Positions 8,559 through 16,376 of a stretch of DNA of 64,000 nt are shown here, one piece after another; the stretch's first letter is position 1, and every line of letters starts with the position of its first letter. Below the pieces are notes generated by a model. That model was given only the letters and a program-made list of their open reading frames with translations, was not told the DNA's origin and searched no databases. The stretch is from Metarhizobium sp964253915 (GTDB taxonomy: Bacteria > Pseudomonadota > Alphaproteobacteria > Rhizobiales > Rhizobiaceae): positions 372,001 to 436,000 of the forward strand of contig NZ_CAXUSG020000002.1 in assembly GCF_964253915.1 (NCBI RefSeq), in the 5' to 3' direction. The translations under genes and the position numbers were made by a program.

Positions 8559-8860
8559 AGGTCCGGCCTCCCGGAGATGAGGCGTGCACCGGACTGGCTG
8601 GTGACCACCATGCCCTCGCGCACCTCGGTGAGACAGCTCTGGCGGTTCTGGATGCCGTCGATGGTGACGAGGCATTCGAAGCAGACGCCCATCAGGCAGT
8701 AAGGCGCACGCGGTTCCCCGCCCACGACGCTTTCTCGGAATGTTTCAACGCCCGCAGCGAGAAGGGCCGCGGCGAGCGTATCGCCTCGGGCCGCGGTCAC
8801 GCTTCTGCCGTCGAAGGAGAAGCGCACGGTTTCGGCGGGTTCACGAATTCTCAGAAGCAT
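8555..8860 (-). CDS. Small (2Fe-2S)-binding subunit of opine oxidase-like enzyme
   Basis: This 101-residue protein is a plant-type ferredoxin fold of the sarcosine-oxidase-alpha N-terminal kind. The four cluster cysteines are C55, C60, C63 and C76, seen in PYCLMGVC, FEC and RQSC. Related small subunits accompany octopine, nopaline and D-hydroxyproline dehydrogenases and the HcnA subunit of cyanide synthase. Its ATG at 8860 lies 20 bases inside the end of the DadA-like gene, and its stop overlaps the TTG start of the large subunit, so all three subunits are translationally coupled. I infer that it carries electrons between the two flavoproteins. Confidence 0.85.
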   Translation of the reverse strand: MLLRIREPAETVRFSFDGRSVTAARGDTLAAALLAAGVETFRESVVGGEPRAPYCLMGVCFECLVTIDGIQNRQSCLTEVREGMVVTSQSGARLISGRPDL

Positions 8861-9965
8861 GGAACCTCCGCGAGTGGAACGGTGCGAGATCGGCCGAGAG
8901 GGCGCCGGCAGCGATCTGCGGCGCGACGACCAGGGCGTGGTTCGAGGCAAGCGTAACCCCGGAATGGCAGACGGCGACGAAGGCACCGGGATGCGTCGCG
9001 GATTGCTCGTAGATCGGAAACCCGTCCTGCGTCTTGACGCGAAAGCCGGCCCAGCTGCGCACGACATTGAGGTCGGCAAGGCAAGGAAAGACCCGCATGG
9101 CCCGGTTGGCGAGCACCATGCTGATCTCCTGATTGGTGGCGATGGCCTCGGTGTGCGTCTCCTCGCTGTCGCCGATCATGACGCCGCCTTCATCCGCCTG
9201 GCGGATCGTTGCCGACGTATAGTCGAAGAACGGGCGGCATTTTTCGGTGACGAGGATCTGGCCCTTGCTGCGTTTCAGCGGCGCATGCAGCCCGACCATC
9301 GGCGCCAGCCGCTGGTTGTCGATGCCGGCCGCCAGCACGACACGGCGGGCAAACACCGTCCCGGACGGCCCGGACAGCCGGAAACCATTGCCCTCGGCAT
9401 CGATACGCTCGACGGCATGGCCGGCGCGATAATCGACGCCGCGATGGCGCATGGCCGCATGCAGCGCCCGGAAGAGGCGCAGCGAATTCACATGCCCGTC
9501 TGCAGGCGAATAGACCGCGCCGACGACATCCCGGCCGATCTGCGGCAAGCGCCGGCGGGTTTCCTCAGCGGTGAGTATTTCATAAGGAGCTGAAGCGCCG
9601 CCGGTCTCGATGGAAATCGTCTGCAGCTCTGCAGCAAGCGCATCGAGTTCGTCCTGCGAAAGTGCGAAAGAAAAGGCGCCGCGCTGGCTGAGCGCGACAT
9701 CGATGCCGGTGTCTTCGGCAAGGGCGGCGGCAAAGGCCGGCCAACGTTCGGCAGCCGTTCTGGACCACAGCGCGTAGTGCGGCGCATGCAACCCTTTGCC
9801 CTGTACCCAGACGAGGGCGAAATTGGCGCGCGACGCCCGCAGGTCGAGGTCCGCACCATCCAGCACGGTGGTGTTCAGGCCGGCGCGGGCAAGCCCCCAG
9901 GCCAGCGCTGCGCCGACGAGTCCACCGCCGACGACCGCGATATCGCTTTCGTCCTGTAAAGGCAT
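8841..9965 (-). CDS. Opine oxidase-like subunit B: DadA-type FAD oxidoreductase
   Basis: This protein of about 374 residues is a glycine/D-amino-acid oxidase family flavoenzyme with the dinucleotide motif IAVVGGGLVG (9-18) and the C-terminal FAD-contacting region AVCHSGVTLASNHA. It is the likely catalytic subunit that oxidises the C-N bond of a secondary amine. Two starts are possible: ATG 9965 (MPLQDESDIAV) puts the Rossmann motif near residue 10, as is normal, while ATG 10028 adds 21 residues without similarity to the fold. Neither has a strong ribosome site. It lies between the binding-protein gene (126 bases upstream) and the small 2Fe-2S gene. Confidence 0.83.
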   Translation of the reverse strand: MPLQDESDIAVVGGGLVGAALAWGLARAGLNTTVLDGADLDLRASRANFALVWVQGKGLHAPHYALWSRTAAERWPAFAAALAEDTGIDVALSQRGAFSFALSQDELDALAAELQTISIETGGASAPYEILTAEETRRRLPQIGRDVVGAVYSPADGHVNSLRLFRALHAAMRHRGVDYRAGHAVERIDAEGNGFRLSGPSGTVFARRVVLAAGIDNQRLAPMVGLHAPLKRSKGQILVTEKCRPFFDYTSATIRQADEGGVMIGDSEETHTEAIATNQEISMVLANRAMRVFPCLADLNVVRSWAGFRVKTQDGFPIYEQSATHPGAFVAVCHSGVTLASNHALVVAPQIAAGALSADLAPFHSRRFHASENS

Positions 9966-10091
9966 CAGAAAATGTCCGGTTGCTGTGCTCTGGAGCGTTC
10001 CTCCGATTGGGGAAATGCTCCGGCTCATCGTTGTTGCGCAATTGCGCCGTTCGGCGCGGCCACAAAGGCCGCACCGGATCGCATCAGGGCA

Positions 10092-10934
10092 TCAGCCGCG
10101 CGGGCTGACGTCGACCTTGAACCACTTCAGCGACAGGTCCTTGATGGTGCCGTCCGCCAGGGCGCTCTTGATCGCTTCGTCGAACTGCGCCTTGAGGGCC
10201 GTATCTTCCTTGCGCAGACCGACCGCGATCACGCCGAAGACGCCGCCGGAAAACAGCGGACCGGAAAGCTTAGCGCCCTGCATGTCCGGCTTGGCAAGCG
10301 CTTCAGCCAGCACGGTCGCATTGGCGAGAACGGCATCGAGACGGCCGCTGACGAGATCGAAATTGTGCTCTTCCGTGGTCTTGTAGGCGCGGATATCGAC
10401 GCCATCCTTGAAATAGGTTTCCATGAAGGTCGACGCCGTGGTCGATCCCTGTACACCGACGGCCTTGCCGTTCAGCAGGGCGGCAATCTCATCGATGCGC
10501 TTCTGGGCGTCGGCCGCCTGGCTGTCGAGCGAATAGCTCTCGCCGGTGCCGGGCATGTCGGCGAGCGGGCTGTCGGCGGCAACGGCGAAACCGTTGATTC
10601 CGGCGGCGTAAGGAGCGGAGAAGGCAATGACTTCTTCACGCTTCGGCGTCACGCTCATGGCGGCCATGATGGCGTCGTACTTCTTCGCCGTCAGCGAAGG
10701 GATGATCCCGTCCCAGTTCTGCGCAACGATTTCACATTCGGCCTTCATGCGCTCGCAGAGCACCTTGGCGAGATCGATTTCGAACCCTTCGAGAGCGCCG
10801 TTCGGACCGGAGAAATTCCAGGGGGCGTAAGCGCCTTCCGTGGCGATCGTGATTTTCTTCTGTTCCTGCGCGGAGACAGGGCCAGCCGCGACGACGGCGA
10901 GGAGCAGGGCGGCAAGTGTGGATTTCAGCTTCAT
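10092..10934 (-). CDS. Polar amino acid/opine ABC transporter substrate-binding protein
   Basis: This 280-residue periplasmic protein is of solute-binding family 3. It has a signal peptide (1-22, ending GPVSA) and family motifs EGAYAPWNF, GFEIDLAKVLCERM and NWDGIIPSLTAKKYDAIMAAMSVTPKREEVIAFS. This type binds lysine, arginine, histidine, ornithine or opines; OccT and NocT of Ti plasmids are of the same family. The ATG at 10934 has AGAGGTG six bases upstream; a GTG nine bases earlier is in frame but poorly placed. It lies between the ATPase gene and the DadA-like oxidase subunit in the same operon, so its ligand is probably the oxidase substrate. Confidence 0.88.
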   Translation of the reverse strand: MKLKSTLAALLLAVVAAGPVSAQEQKKITIATEGAYAPWNFSGPNGALEGFEIDLAKVLCERMKAECEIVAQNWDGIIPSLTAKKYDAIMAAMSVTPKREEVIAFSAPYAAGINGFAVAADSPLADMPGTGESYSLDSQAADAQKRIDEIAALLNGKAVGVQGSTTASTFMETYFKDGVDIRAYKTTEEHNFDLVSGRLDAVLANATVLAEALAKPDMQGAKLSGPLFSGGVFGVIAVGLRKEDTALKAQFDEAIKSALADGTIKDLSLKWFKVDVSPRG

Positions 10935-10988
10935 TCGGTTCACCTCTGGTTTGCTTTTGCTGATGGAGTGATGGGCGGCCTTGCGGCC

Positions 10989-11771
10989 TCAGGCATTTTC
11001 CCGCGAAATGAACTGCTTGAAGCGTTCCGATCGCGGGTTCGAAAACACTTCGGAAGAGTGGCCCTCCTCCTCGATCCGGCCCTTGTGCAGGAAGACCGTG
11101 CGGGTGGAGACATCGCGGGCGAAGGCCATTTCATGGGTGACGATCAACATGGTGCGGCCTTCCGCAGCGAGATCGCGCATGACCTTCAGCACTTCGCCGA
11201 CGAGTTCGGGATCGAGCGCCGAGGTCGGCTCGTCGAACAGCATGACACTCGGCCGCATCGTCAGCGCCCGTGCGATCGCGGCGCGCTGCTGCTGGCCGCC
11301 GGACAGATGCGCGGGGTAGCTGTTGCGCTTGTCGGCGATGCCGACGCGTTCCAGAAGCGCCTCGGCTTCGGCCAGACAGTCCTTGCGATTGCGCTTCTGG
11401 ACATGGACCGGCGCCTCGATGAGGTTTTCCAGGATGGTCAGGTGGGACCAGAGATTGAAGGACTGGAACACCATCGCCGCCTTGGCGCGCAGGCGGTTGA
11501 CCTGGGCGTTGTCGCGCGGGCGCGGCGCCCTGCCCGGCGCCTGGTCGAGCGCGATCGCCTCGCCGTGGATCGAGACAGAACCGCCGTTCGGCACTTCGAG
11601 CATGTTGATACAGCGCAGCAGCGTCGATTTTCCCGAGCCGGAGGAGCCGAGGATGGAAATCACCTCGCCTTCCCGCGCCTCGAGCGACACGCCGTGCAGC
11701 ACTTCGAGTGGGCCGTAACTCTTGCGGATGCCGGACAGCGTGACCGCGGGTGTGGTGTTGGCGTCAGGCAC
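10989..11771 (-). CDS. Polar amino acid/opine ABC transporter ATP-binding protein
   Basis: This 260-residue ATPase is of the HisP/GlnQ/OccP type. It has Walker A LGSSGSGKST (41-50), the family marker LLRCINMLE, Q-loop VFQSFNLW, signature LSGGQQQR and Walker B VMLFDEPTSALDPE. The asparagine- and histidine-containing insert with RPRDNAQVNRLR, before the Q-loop, is typical of the basic amino acid and opine branch. It starts with GTG preceded by GGAGGAACGCC and overlaps the upstream permease by 8 bases. It energises the importer built from the two permeases and the binding protein of this operon. Confidence 0.9.
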   Translation of the reverse strand: MPDANTTPAVTLSGIRKSYGPLEVLHGVSLEAREGEVISILGSSGSGKSTLLRCINMLEVPNGGSVSIHGEAIALDQAPGRAPRPRDNAQVNRLRAKAAMVFQSFNLWSHLTILENLIEAPVHVQKRNRKDCLAEAEALLERVGIADKRNSYPAHLSGGQQQRAAIARALTMRPSVMLFDEPTSALDPELVGEVLKVMRDLAAEGRTMLIVTHEMAFARDVSTRTVFLHKGRIEEEGHSSEVFSNPRSERFKQFISRENA

Positions 11772-12471
11772 GGCGTTCCTCCGGCTTTCTGGTCTCCGGC
11801 GACACGGCGTATTCCAGCCAGGCGAAAAGCCGGGCGACCAGGAAATTGATGGCGAGATAGATGGCGCCGGCGCAGACGAAGACTTCGACCGGGCGATAGC
11901 TTTCCGAGATCAGCTTGGCGGCGATGCCGGTGATTTCGAGCAGCGTGATGGTGGAGGCCAGCGCCGTCGATTTCACCATCAGAATGATTTCGTTGCTGTA
12001 TCCCGGCAGCATCTGCCGCAGTGCCAGCGGCATGACGATACGACGGAACAACAGGAAACCGGACATGCCGCAGGCACGCGCCGCCTCCACCTGGCCGGCC
12101 GGCACCGAAAGCAGCCCGCCGCGGATGATTTCCGCGCTGTAGGCGGCCGTGTTGAAAGCGAGCGCCAGCACGGCGCACCAGTAGGCTTCGCGCAGGAAGG
12201 GCCAGAGAAAGCTGTGGCGCAGCACCGGAAACTGGCTGAGGCCGTAATAGATGATGTAGATTTGCACCAAAAGCGGCGTGCCGCGGAAGACGAAGATGTA
12301 GAACTGCGCCGGCGCATCCAGCCACCATTTTCCGGAAATGCGCATGAAGGCGAGCGCGAAGGCAAGGACGCCACCGGCGACGACGGAGAGCACGGTCAGC
12401 TGCAGCGTCAGCGGAATGCCTTTCAGCAGCGCAACGAAGCTTTCAGCGAGAAACGGAAGATCGAAAGGCAT
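11764..12471 (-). CDS. Polar amino acid/opine ABC transporter permease (HisM/OccM-like)
   Basis: This 235-residue inner-membrane permease has the family features FVFRGTPLLVQIYIIYYG and the ATPase-contacting EAA loop SVPAGQVEAARACGMSGFLLFRRIVMP written here as two parts (SVPAGQVEAARACGMS and FLLFRRIVMP). Five hydrophobic segments are visible. The ATG at 12471 shares a base with the stop of the other permease (TGATG), so the long upstream frame is not part of it. It ends inside the ATPase start. It pairs with the next permease as a heterodimer. Confidence 0.88.
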   Translation of the reverse strand: MPFDLPFLAESFVALLKGIPLTLQLTVLSVVAGGVLAFALAFMRISGKWWLDAPAQFYIFVFRGTPLLVQIYIIYYGLSQFPVLRHSFLWPFLREAYWCAVLALAFNTAAYSAEIIRGGLLSVPAGQVEAARACGMSGFLLFRRIVMPLALRQMLPGYSNEIILMVKSTALASTITLLEITGIAAKLISESYRPVEVFVCAGAIYLAINFLVARLFAWLEYAVSPETRKPEERRA

Positions 12472-13184
12472 CAGACAGCCCTCCGGATGCCGCGCATCGC
12501 CCGCTGTTCCGCCAGCTTGAAACCGCGGCCGGAAACGAAGGTGATCAGCAGGTAAAGCACCCCGGCGGTCAGGTAGAAGCTGAAGGGCTGGCGCGTCGAG
12601 CCAGCGCCGATCTGCGCCTGACGCATCAATTCCACCAGGCCGATGACCGATATCAGCGCCGATTCCTTGAGCACCAGCTGCCAGACATTGCCGACGCCGG
12701 GAATGGCGAAACGGGCGGCCTGCGGCAGCACGATGCGGCGGAACAGCAGCAGCGGCGGCATGCCATAGGCGCGGCCGGCCTCGATCTCGCCTTTCGGCAG
12801 CGCCAGCACGGCGCCGCGAAACACCTGCATCTGGTAGGCGCCGGAGACGACGCCGATTGCCAGGGCACCCGTGAGAAATGCGGGAGCGCCGACGAAACCT
12901 TCGGCGCCGAACAAAGCCCCGACACTCGATATCAGCGAACTCGAACCGAAATAGAAGAGATAGATCACCAGCAGATCGGGGATGCCGCGCAGCAGCGTGG
13001 TGTAGATATCGGCGGCGGAGCGAAGGGCGCGAAACCGCGAAAAACTCGCCGCCGCCCCAAGACAGCCGAGCATGGCGCCGACGAGGAAGCCACAAACTGC
13101 CACCGCAACCGTCATCCCGGTCGCTGCCAGCAGGCTGTACCCCCAGCCATCCGGCCCGAAGCCCATAAGCCGCAAATAATCCAC
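12471..13184 (-). CDS. Polar amino acid/opine ABC transporter permease (HisQ/OccQ-like)
   Basis: This 237-residue inner-membrane permease is the first gene of the operon. It has the loop LRGIPDLLVIYLFYFG and the EAA-type motif ALPKGEIEAGRAYGMP followed by LLLFRRIVLPQAARFAIPG. It begins with GTG (MDYLRLMGFG) after a weak AGG ribosome site. The gene order permease-permease-ATPase-binding protein followed by oxidase subunits resembles octopine and nopaline catabolic operons, although the exact order differs. The divergent LysR gene begins 233 bases away. Confidence 0.87.
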   Translation of the reverse strand: MDYLRLMGFGPDGWGYSLLAATGMTVAVAVCGFLVGAMLGCLGAAASFSRFRALRSAADIYTTLLRGIPDLLVIYLFYFGSSSLISSVGALFGAEGFVGAPAFLTGALAIGVVSGAYQMQVFRGAVLALPKGEIEAGRAYGMPPLLLFRRIVLPQAARFAIPGVGNVWQLVLKESALISVIGLVELMRQAQIGAGSTRQPFSFYLTAGVLYLLITFVSGRGFKLAEQRAMRGIRRAV

Positions 13185-13392
13185 CAGCTCAGCCTTTCCT
13201 TGTCCGATGCATGGTCACGCGCGTCATCGCTCCGGCGCACGTGGCAGACCGGCCCTCAACGCTTCTTTTGTTCCCGGAGAGACTGTTCTTGCTTTCGACG
13301 AGCCCAGAAAGCCGCGGAAGCCTGCCCTTTCCATTGACAGAAGGGATCGCATGCAGGAACCATACAGTCAAATTCGAAAAACTGGCACAAGA

Positions 13393-13407
13393 ATAACCAA
13401 ATGTTAT
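13393..13407. promoter_or_regulatory. LysR-type box, ATAA-N7-TTAT
   Basis: The 15 bases ATAACCAAATGTTAT form a perfect inverted repeat (ATAAC / GTTAT) with T-N11-A spacing, the hallmark of LysR-family operators. From memory, OccR sites also fit ATAA-N7-TTAT. The box ends 10 bases before the LysR ATG, next to its GGAG ribosome site, so it is placed for autoregulation as well as for the divergent operon. Confidence 0.6.
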
Positions 13408-13417
13408 GGAGAGCACC

Positions 13418-14320
13418 ATGAACTTGCGGCAGGTCGAGGCATTCCGCGCCGTCATGCTCACCGGGCAGATGACGACGGCGGCCGAGTTGATGTCGGTGAC
13501 GCAGCCTGCGGTCAGCCGCCTGATCCGCGATTTCGAGCATGCCACCCGGCTGCGGCTGTTCGTGCGGCGCGGCAACCAGATCACCCCGACGCAGGAAGCC
13601 GTCACGCTCTGGAAAGAAGTCGACCGCGCCTTCATCGGCCTGAACCGGATCGCCACCGTCGCCGATGAGATCGCCAGGCAGGCGGCGGGCACCTTGCGCA
13701 TCGCCGCCATGCCGGCGCTGGCCAACGGCATTCTCCCCCGCTTTCTGGCAGGTTTCCTGCGCGACAAGCCGAACCTGCACGCCTCGTTGAGCGGCCTGCC
13801 CTCTTCCATGGTCATCGAGGCGGTGGCGGCGGGACAGGCGGATATCGGTTATGCCGACGGCCCGCTCGACCGACAGGGTTTCGTCATCGAGACCCGGCCG
13901 CTTGCCGCAGTCGTCGCCATTCCGGAAGGCCATCCGCTCGGCAGCAAACCGATGATCGTTCCGGCCGACCTGAAGCAGCAGCGGATGATCAGCCTAGAAC
14001 CCGGCACGATCTTCGCCATGCGCGTCGAGGTGGCACTTGCCGGCGTGCCGCGGCTTTCGACGCTCGAAACCCGCCTGTCGCACACGGCGCTGACCCTGGT
14101 CAGCGAGGGCGCGGGAATCGCCATCATCGATCCGACCTCTGCCAGCGAATTCCTGCAGCGGGGCGTCGTCGTTCGCCCCTTCTCCATCTTCATCGATGCC
14201 AGCTTCCTCGCCATTCGCCCGGCCAGTCAGAACCGTTCCGACATCATCGAGCGATTTTTCGCGGAATTCTGGGATTTCCATGACAGGATCATCAACGCTG
14301 CGGGAGTCGCTCCTGCTTGA
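13418..14320 (+). CDS. LysR family transcriptional regulator, OccR/NocR-like
   Basis: This 300-residue regulator has the N-terminal winged helix-turn-helix (MNLRQVEAFRAVMLTG, SVTQPAVSRLIRDFE) and a two-lobe ligand-binding domain from about residue 90. The start MNLRQVEAF with a paired VSRLI and RRGN signature resembles OccR, NocR and LysR itself. I use ATG 13418 because GGAGAG lies six bases upstream; the in-frame ATG at 13406 overlaps the operator-like box. It is transcribed away from the opine-oxidase-like operon, the classical arrangement for a LysR activator responding to the imported opine or amino acid. Confidence 0.88.
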   Translation: MNLRQVEAFRAVMLTGQMTTAAELMSVTQPAVSRLIRDFEHATRLRLFVRRGNQITPTQEAVTLWKEVDRAFIGLNRIATVADEIARQAAGTLRIAAMPALANGILPRFLAGFLRDKPNLHASLSGLPSSMVIEAVAAGQADIGYADGPLDRQGFVIETRPLAAVVAIPEGHPLGSKPMIVPADLKQQRMISLEPGTIFAMRVEVALAGVPRLSTLETRLSHTALTLVSEGAGIAIIDPTSASEFLQRGVVVRPFSIFIDASFLAIRPASQNRSDIIERFFAEFWDFHDRIINAAGVAPA

Positions 14321-14424
14321 CCTGCCCGGCAACAGGAAAACGTTACCGCTTGGCGAAGCAGCAACGGAAGCTATATGTGCTGCTATCCCGCCAAGACCAA
14401 CCCGTTCTCTCAAGTCAGCCTGTC

Positions 14425-15309
14425 ATGAAAACCAAAACCCTGGGCTATATCTATGTCCTCCTCGCCGTGACCATCTTTGCCGGGCAGGACGCCTTTTCCA
14501 AACTGCTCGGCGAAAAATACCCGCCCATCATGGTCACGATGATCCGCTTCTGGGCATTCGCTGTTTTCGTCACGCTTCTGGCGGCGGCGGCACCGGGCGG
14601 GTTGCGAGCCAATATCCGCACGAAAAGGCCTTTTCTGCAGGTGTTTCGCGGCGCCTTGCTGGTCGTCGAAGTGGTTGTCGTCGTCTTTGCCTTCACCACC
14701 GCGGGTCTTGCCATGAGCCAGGCGATCCTTCAGGCGACACCGCTGATCGTCACGATTCTTTCCGTGCCTTTGCTCGGCGAACAGGTCGGCTGGCGCCGCA
14801 CCCTGGCCATCGTCGTGGGCATGCTGGGCGTGCTTGTGATCCTCAATCCCATCGGTGTGGATTTCGACATTCGTCTGCTGATCCCGCTCGCGGGCAGTTT
14901 CATGTATGCAATCTACAGCATCGCCACGCGCGCTGTCGGCCGCCATGACTCATCCATTACGAGCGTGTTTTATGCCGGCGTGATCGGTGCAGTCGTCGCA
15001 TCGGTCATCGGACCGTTCTACTGGACCCCGATCGCCGTAAGCGACTGGCCTGCCATGGCGGCACTCTGCATCTGCGGCGCTCTCAGCCACTATTGCCTCA
15101 TCCAGGCCTACCGCATTTTGAGTGCTGTGGAAGTGCAGCCGCTGACCTATCTGCAGCTTGTTCTCAGCGTTGCCCTGGCAACCTTGTTCTTCGACGAATC
15201 TCTGACGCCGAACATGATCGCCGGCGGCATCATCGTGGTCGGCGCCGGGTTGTTCACGGTCTGGAGAGAGCACCGTCTGGGCATCCGCAAACAGCAAACG
15301 GAGCTGTAG
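14425..15309 (+). CDS. EamA-family (DMT) transporter
   Basis: This 294-residue inner-membrane protein has around ten membrane segments in two EamA repeats, beginning MKTKTLGYIYVLLAVTIFAGQ. Marks of the family are IMVTMIRFWAF in repeat one and LIQAYRILSAVEVQPLTYLQL in repeat two. The upstream frame to 14317 overlaps the end of the LysR gene and lacks hydrophobic character, so ATG 14425 is chosen although no strong ribosome site is visible. It may be an exporter controlled with the LysR gene 104 bases upstream, or an independent gene. An imperfect hairpin at 15306-15330 follows the stop. Confidence 0.8.
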   Translation: MKTKTLGYIYVLLAVTIFAGQDAFSKLLGEKYPPIMVTMIRFWAFAVFVTLLAAAAPGGLRANIRTKRPFLQVFRGALLVVEVVVVVFAFTTAGLAMSQAILQATPLIVTILSVPLLGEQVGWRRTLAIVVGMLGVLVILNPIGVDFDIRLLIPLAGSFMYAIYSIATRAVGRHDSSITSVFYAGVIGAVVASVIGPFYWTPIAVSDWPAMAALCICGALSHYCLIQAYRILSAVEVQPLTYLQLVLSVALATLFFDESLTPNMIAGGIIVVGAGLFTVWREHRLGIRKQQTEL

Positions 15310-15439
15310 CGGGAGCGATTCTCCGGCTACATCGACTGCTTCTCCCCCGAAATCGACCCCACGAGGCCCTCTCCGGAACAGAGAAAACATCGATTTCGGC
15401 CAGATAAACACATAATCGTCATTCGAACGCATCTTTTCG

Positions 15440-15468
15440 CTTGGCTTTGGGATCGAAATTTGTATTTT
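15440..15468 (+). promoter_or_regulatory. Candidate sigma-70 promoter of rpsU
   Basis: CTTGGC and TATTTT are separated by 17 bases and lie 41 bases before the rpsU ATG. This resembles the rhizobial consensus CTTGAC-N17-CTATAT. No start-site data are available. Confidence 0.4.
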
Positions 15469-15509
15469 GCGGTTCAATCGAATTCGCCCAGGTTTTTAAA
15501 GGCAGTCCT

Positions 15510-15743
15510 ATGCAGGTATTGGTACGCGACAACAACGTCGATCAGGCACTCCGCGTTCTGAAGAAGAAGCTTCAGCGCGAAGGTATTTTCCGTGAAATGC
15601 GTATGCGCGAGGCTTTCGAAAAGCCGTCCGTAAAGAAGGCACGCGAAAAGGCTGAAGCCGTCAGCCGCCAGCGCAAGAACGCTCGCAAGCAGATGCAGCG
15701 CGAAGGCCTCCTGCCTTCTCCGAAGAAGAAGCCGAGCCGCTAA
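15510..15743 (+). CDS. rpsU: 30S ribosomal protein S21
   Basis: This 77-residue basic protein is ribosomal protein S21, a small-subunit protein that aids initiation and base-pairing of the Shine-Dalgarno region. The N-terminus MQVLVRDNNVDQALRVLKKK and body REGIFREMRMREAFEKPS are highly characteristic, with the lysine/arginine-rich tail KKKPSR usual in alpha-proteobacteria. The in-frame extension to 15441 is not family-like; ATG 15510 matches all homologues I recall. It is monocistronic, with a promoter-like element upstream and a folded 3' region ending in a terminator. Rhizobia often carry more than one rpsU copy, so this may be a paralogue used under particular conditions. Confidence 0.97.
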   Translation: MQVLVRDNNVDQALRVLKKKLQREGIFREMRMREAFEKPSVKKAREKAEAVSRQRKNARKQMQREGLLPSPKKKPSR

Positions 15744-15901
15744 GTCGTCTGAGACGACTGTCGGCATCACCGGTATTCGGGTCGACTGGCTCGACCCACT
15801 CCGGTAGCTGAACGATGGTTTCTGCCGCTATCGGCGGCATCGCGTAGTTGCGTCTATAGTTTTGACGCGCCGCTACCTGTAAAGGGTGGCGGCGTGTTTT
15901 T
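15743..15901 (+). ncRNA. Highly structured rpsU 3' region; candidate 3'-UTR RNA
   Basis: Directly after the rpsU stop four perfect stems follow each other: 15743-15759 (AGTCGTCT/AGACGACT), 15779-15797 (GGGTCGA/TCGACCC, inside an outer ACCGG/CCGGT stem 15769-15805), 15823-15839 (TGCCGC/GCGGCA) and the terminator 15865-15901. No ORF explains them. They could be a stable mRNA tail or a processed small RNA. I do not recognise a named RNA family. Confidence 0.35.
15865..15901 (+). terminator. Rho-independent terminator of rpsU
   Basis: A stem CGCCGCTACC / GGTGGCGGCG (one G-T pair, seven-base loop), extendable by ACG / TGT, is followed by a TTTTT run. Confidence 0.75.
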
Positions 15902-16000
15902 CCGTGTTGGCAGCAATACAAAATTAGCCATATCCATCGGTGCTGCGGAACAGCCGAATCATGTCCTGCGTTTCTCCTGCACAGACAGGGAGTGCGAGAG

Positions 16001-16246
16001 ATGATTGACTGGCTGAATGAACGTTATATTTCGCGCGCCGAACACAACGACATCGTCGGATATTACCGCAAGCTCGTGGGCCGGCTTCACCAGGCGGTCA
16101 AGGAGTTGCAGGAACGAGCGGATGCTTCGCCGGGTGCAACCGCCCCCGAACCACCATCCATAACAATGGACAGTCATGGTGCGCCGGAACAGCTCCGGTG
16201 CGGCGACAATGTCATCCGGTACGATTTCCGCCTACGCCGGTCGTGA
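16001..16246 (+). CDS. Small hypothetical protein
   Basis: This ORF of 81 residues starts MIDWLNERYISRAEH with AGGGAG eight bases upstream of the ATG. The first half (NDIVGYYRKLVGRLHQAVKELQERA) is predicted amphipathic helix, possibly a short coiled coil; a proline-rich linker (ATAPEPPS) and a basic tail (YDFRLRRS) follow. I do not recognise a family. Support comes from a good ribosome site, position between a terminator upstream and a hairpin downstream, and protein-like composition. It could still be a chance ORF. Confidence 0.5.
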   Translation: MIDWLNERYISRAEHNDIVGYYRKLVGRLHQAVKELQERADASPGATAPEPPSITMDSHGAPEQLRCGDNVIRYDFRLRRS

Positions 16247-16310
16247 GACCATGAGCGAAGCGCGCCCGCGTTTATCGAACGCACCGGCGGTGCCTCGACG
16301 CAACATGGAA

Positions 16311-16349
16311 ACGGCGGGCCTCGGCATCACAAAAGCCAAGACCCGCCGT
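16311..16349 (-). terminator. Terminator-like hairpin after the FAD oxidoreductase gene
   Basis: Read on the minus strand, 15-base arms pair fully with two G-U pairs around a nine-base loop, followed by TTTCC. It lies 28 bases beyond the stop of the minus-strand FAD gene, ending that operon. Confidence 0.6.
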
Positions 16350-16376
16350 CAGATAATGGACAGTGCATTCGCGTTA

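Noticed and set aside
9972..11849. 625-codon plus-strand open frame
   Set aside because: It covers the binding-protein and ATPase genes in antisense and has no family-like sequence.
15743..15759. The 17-base repeat after rpsU as an insertion or attachment site
   Set aside because: It has no second copy, no nearby integrase and is explained by the row of hairpins in the 3' region.
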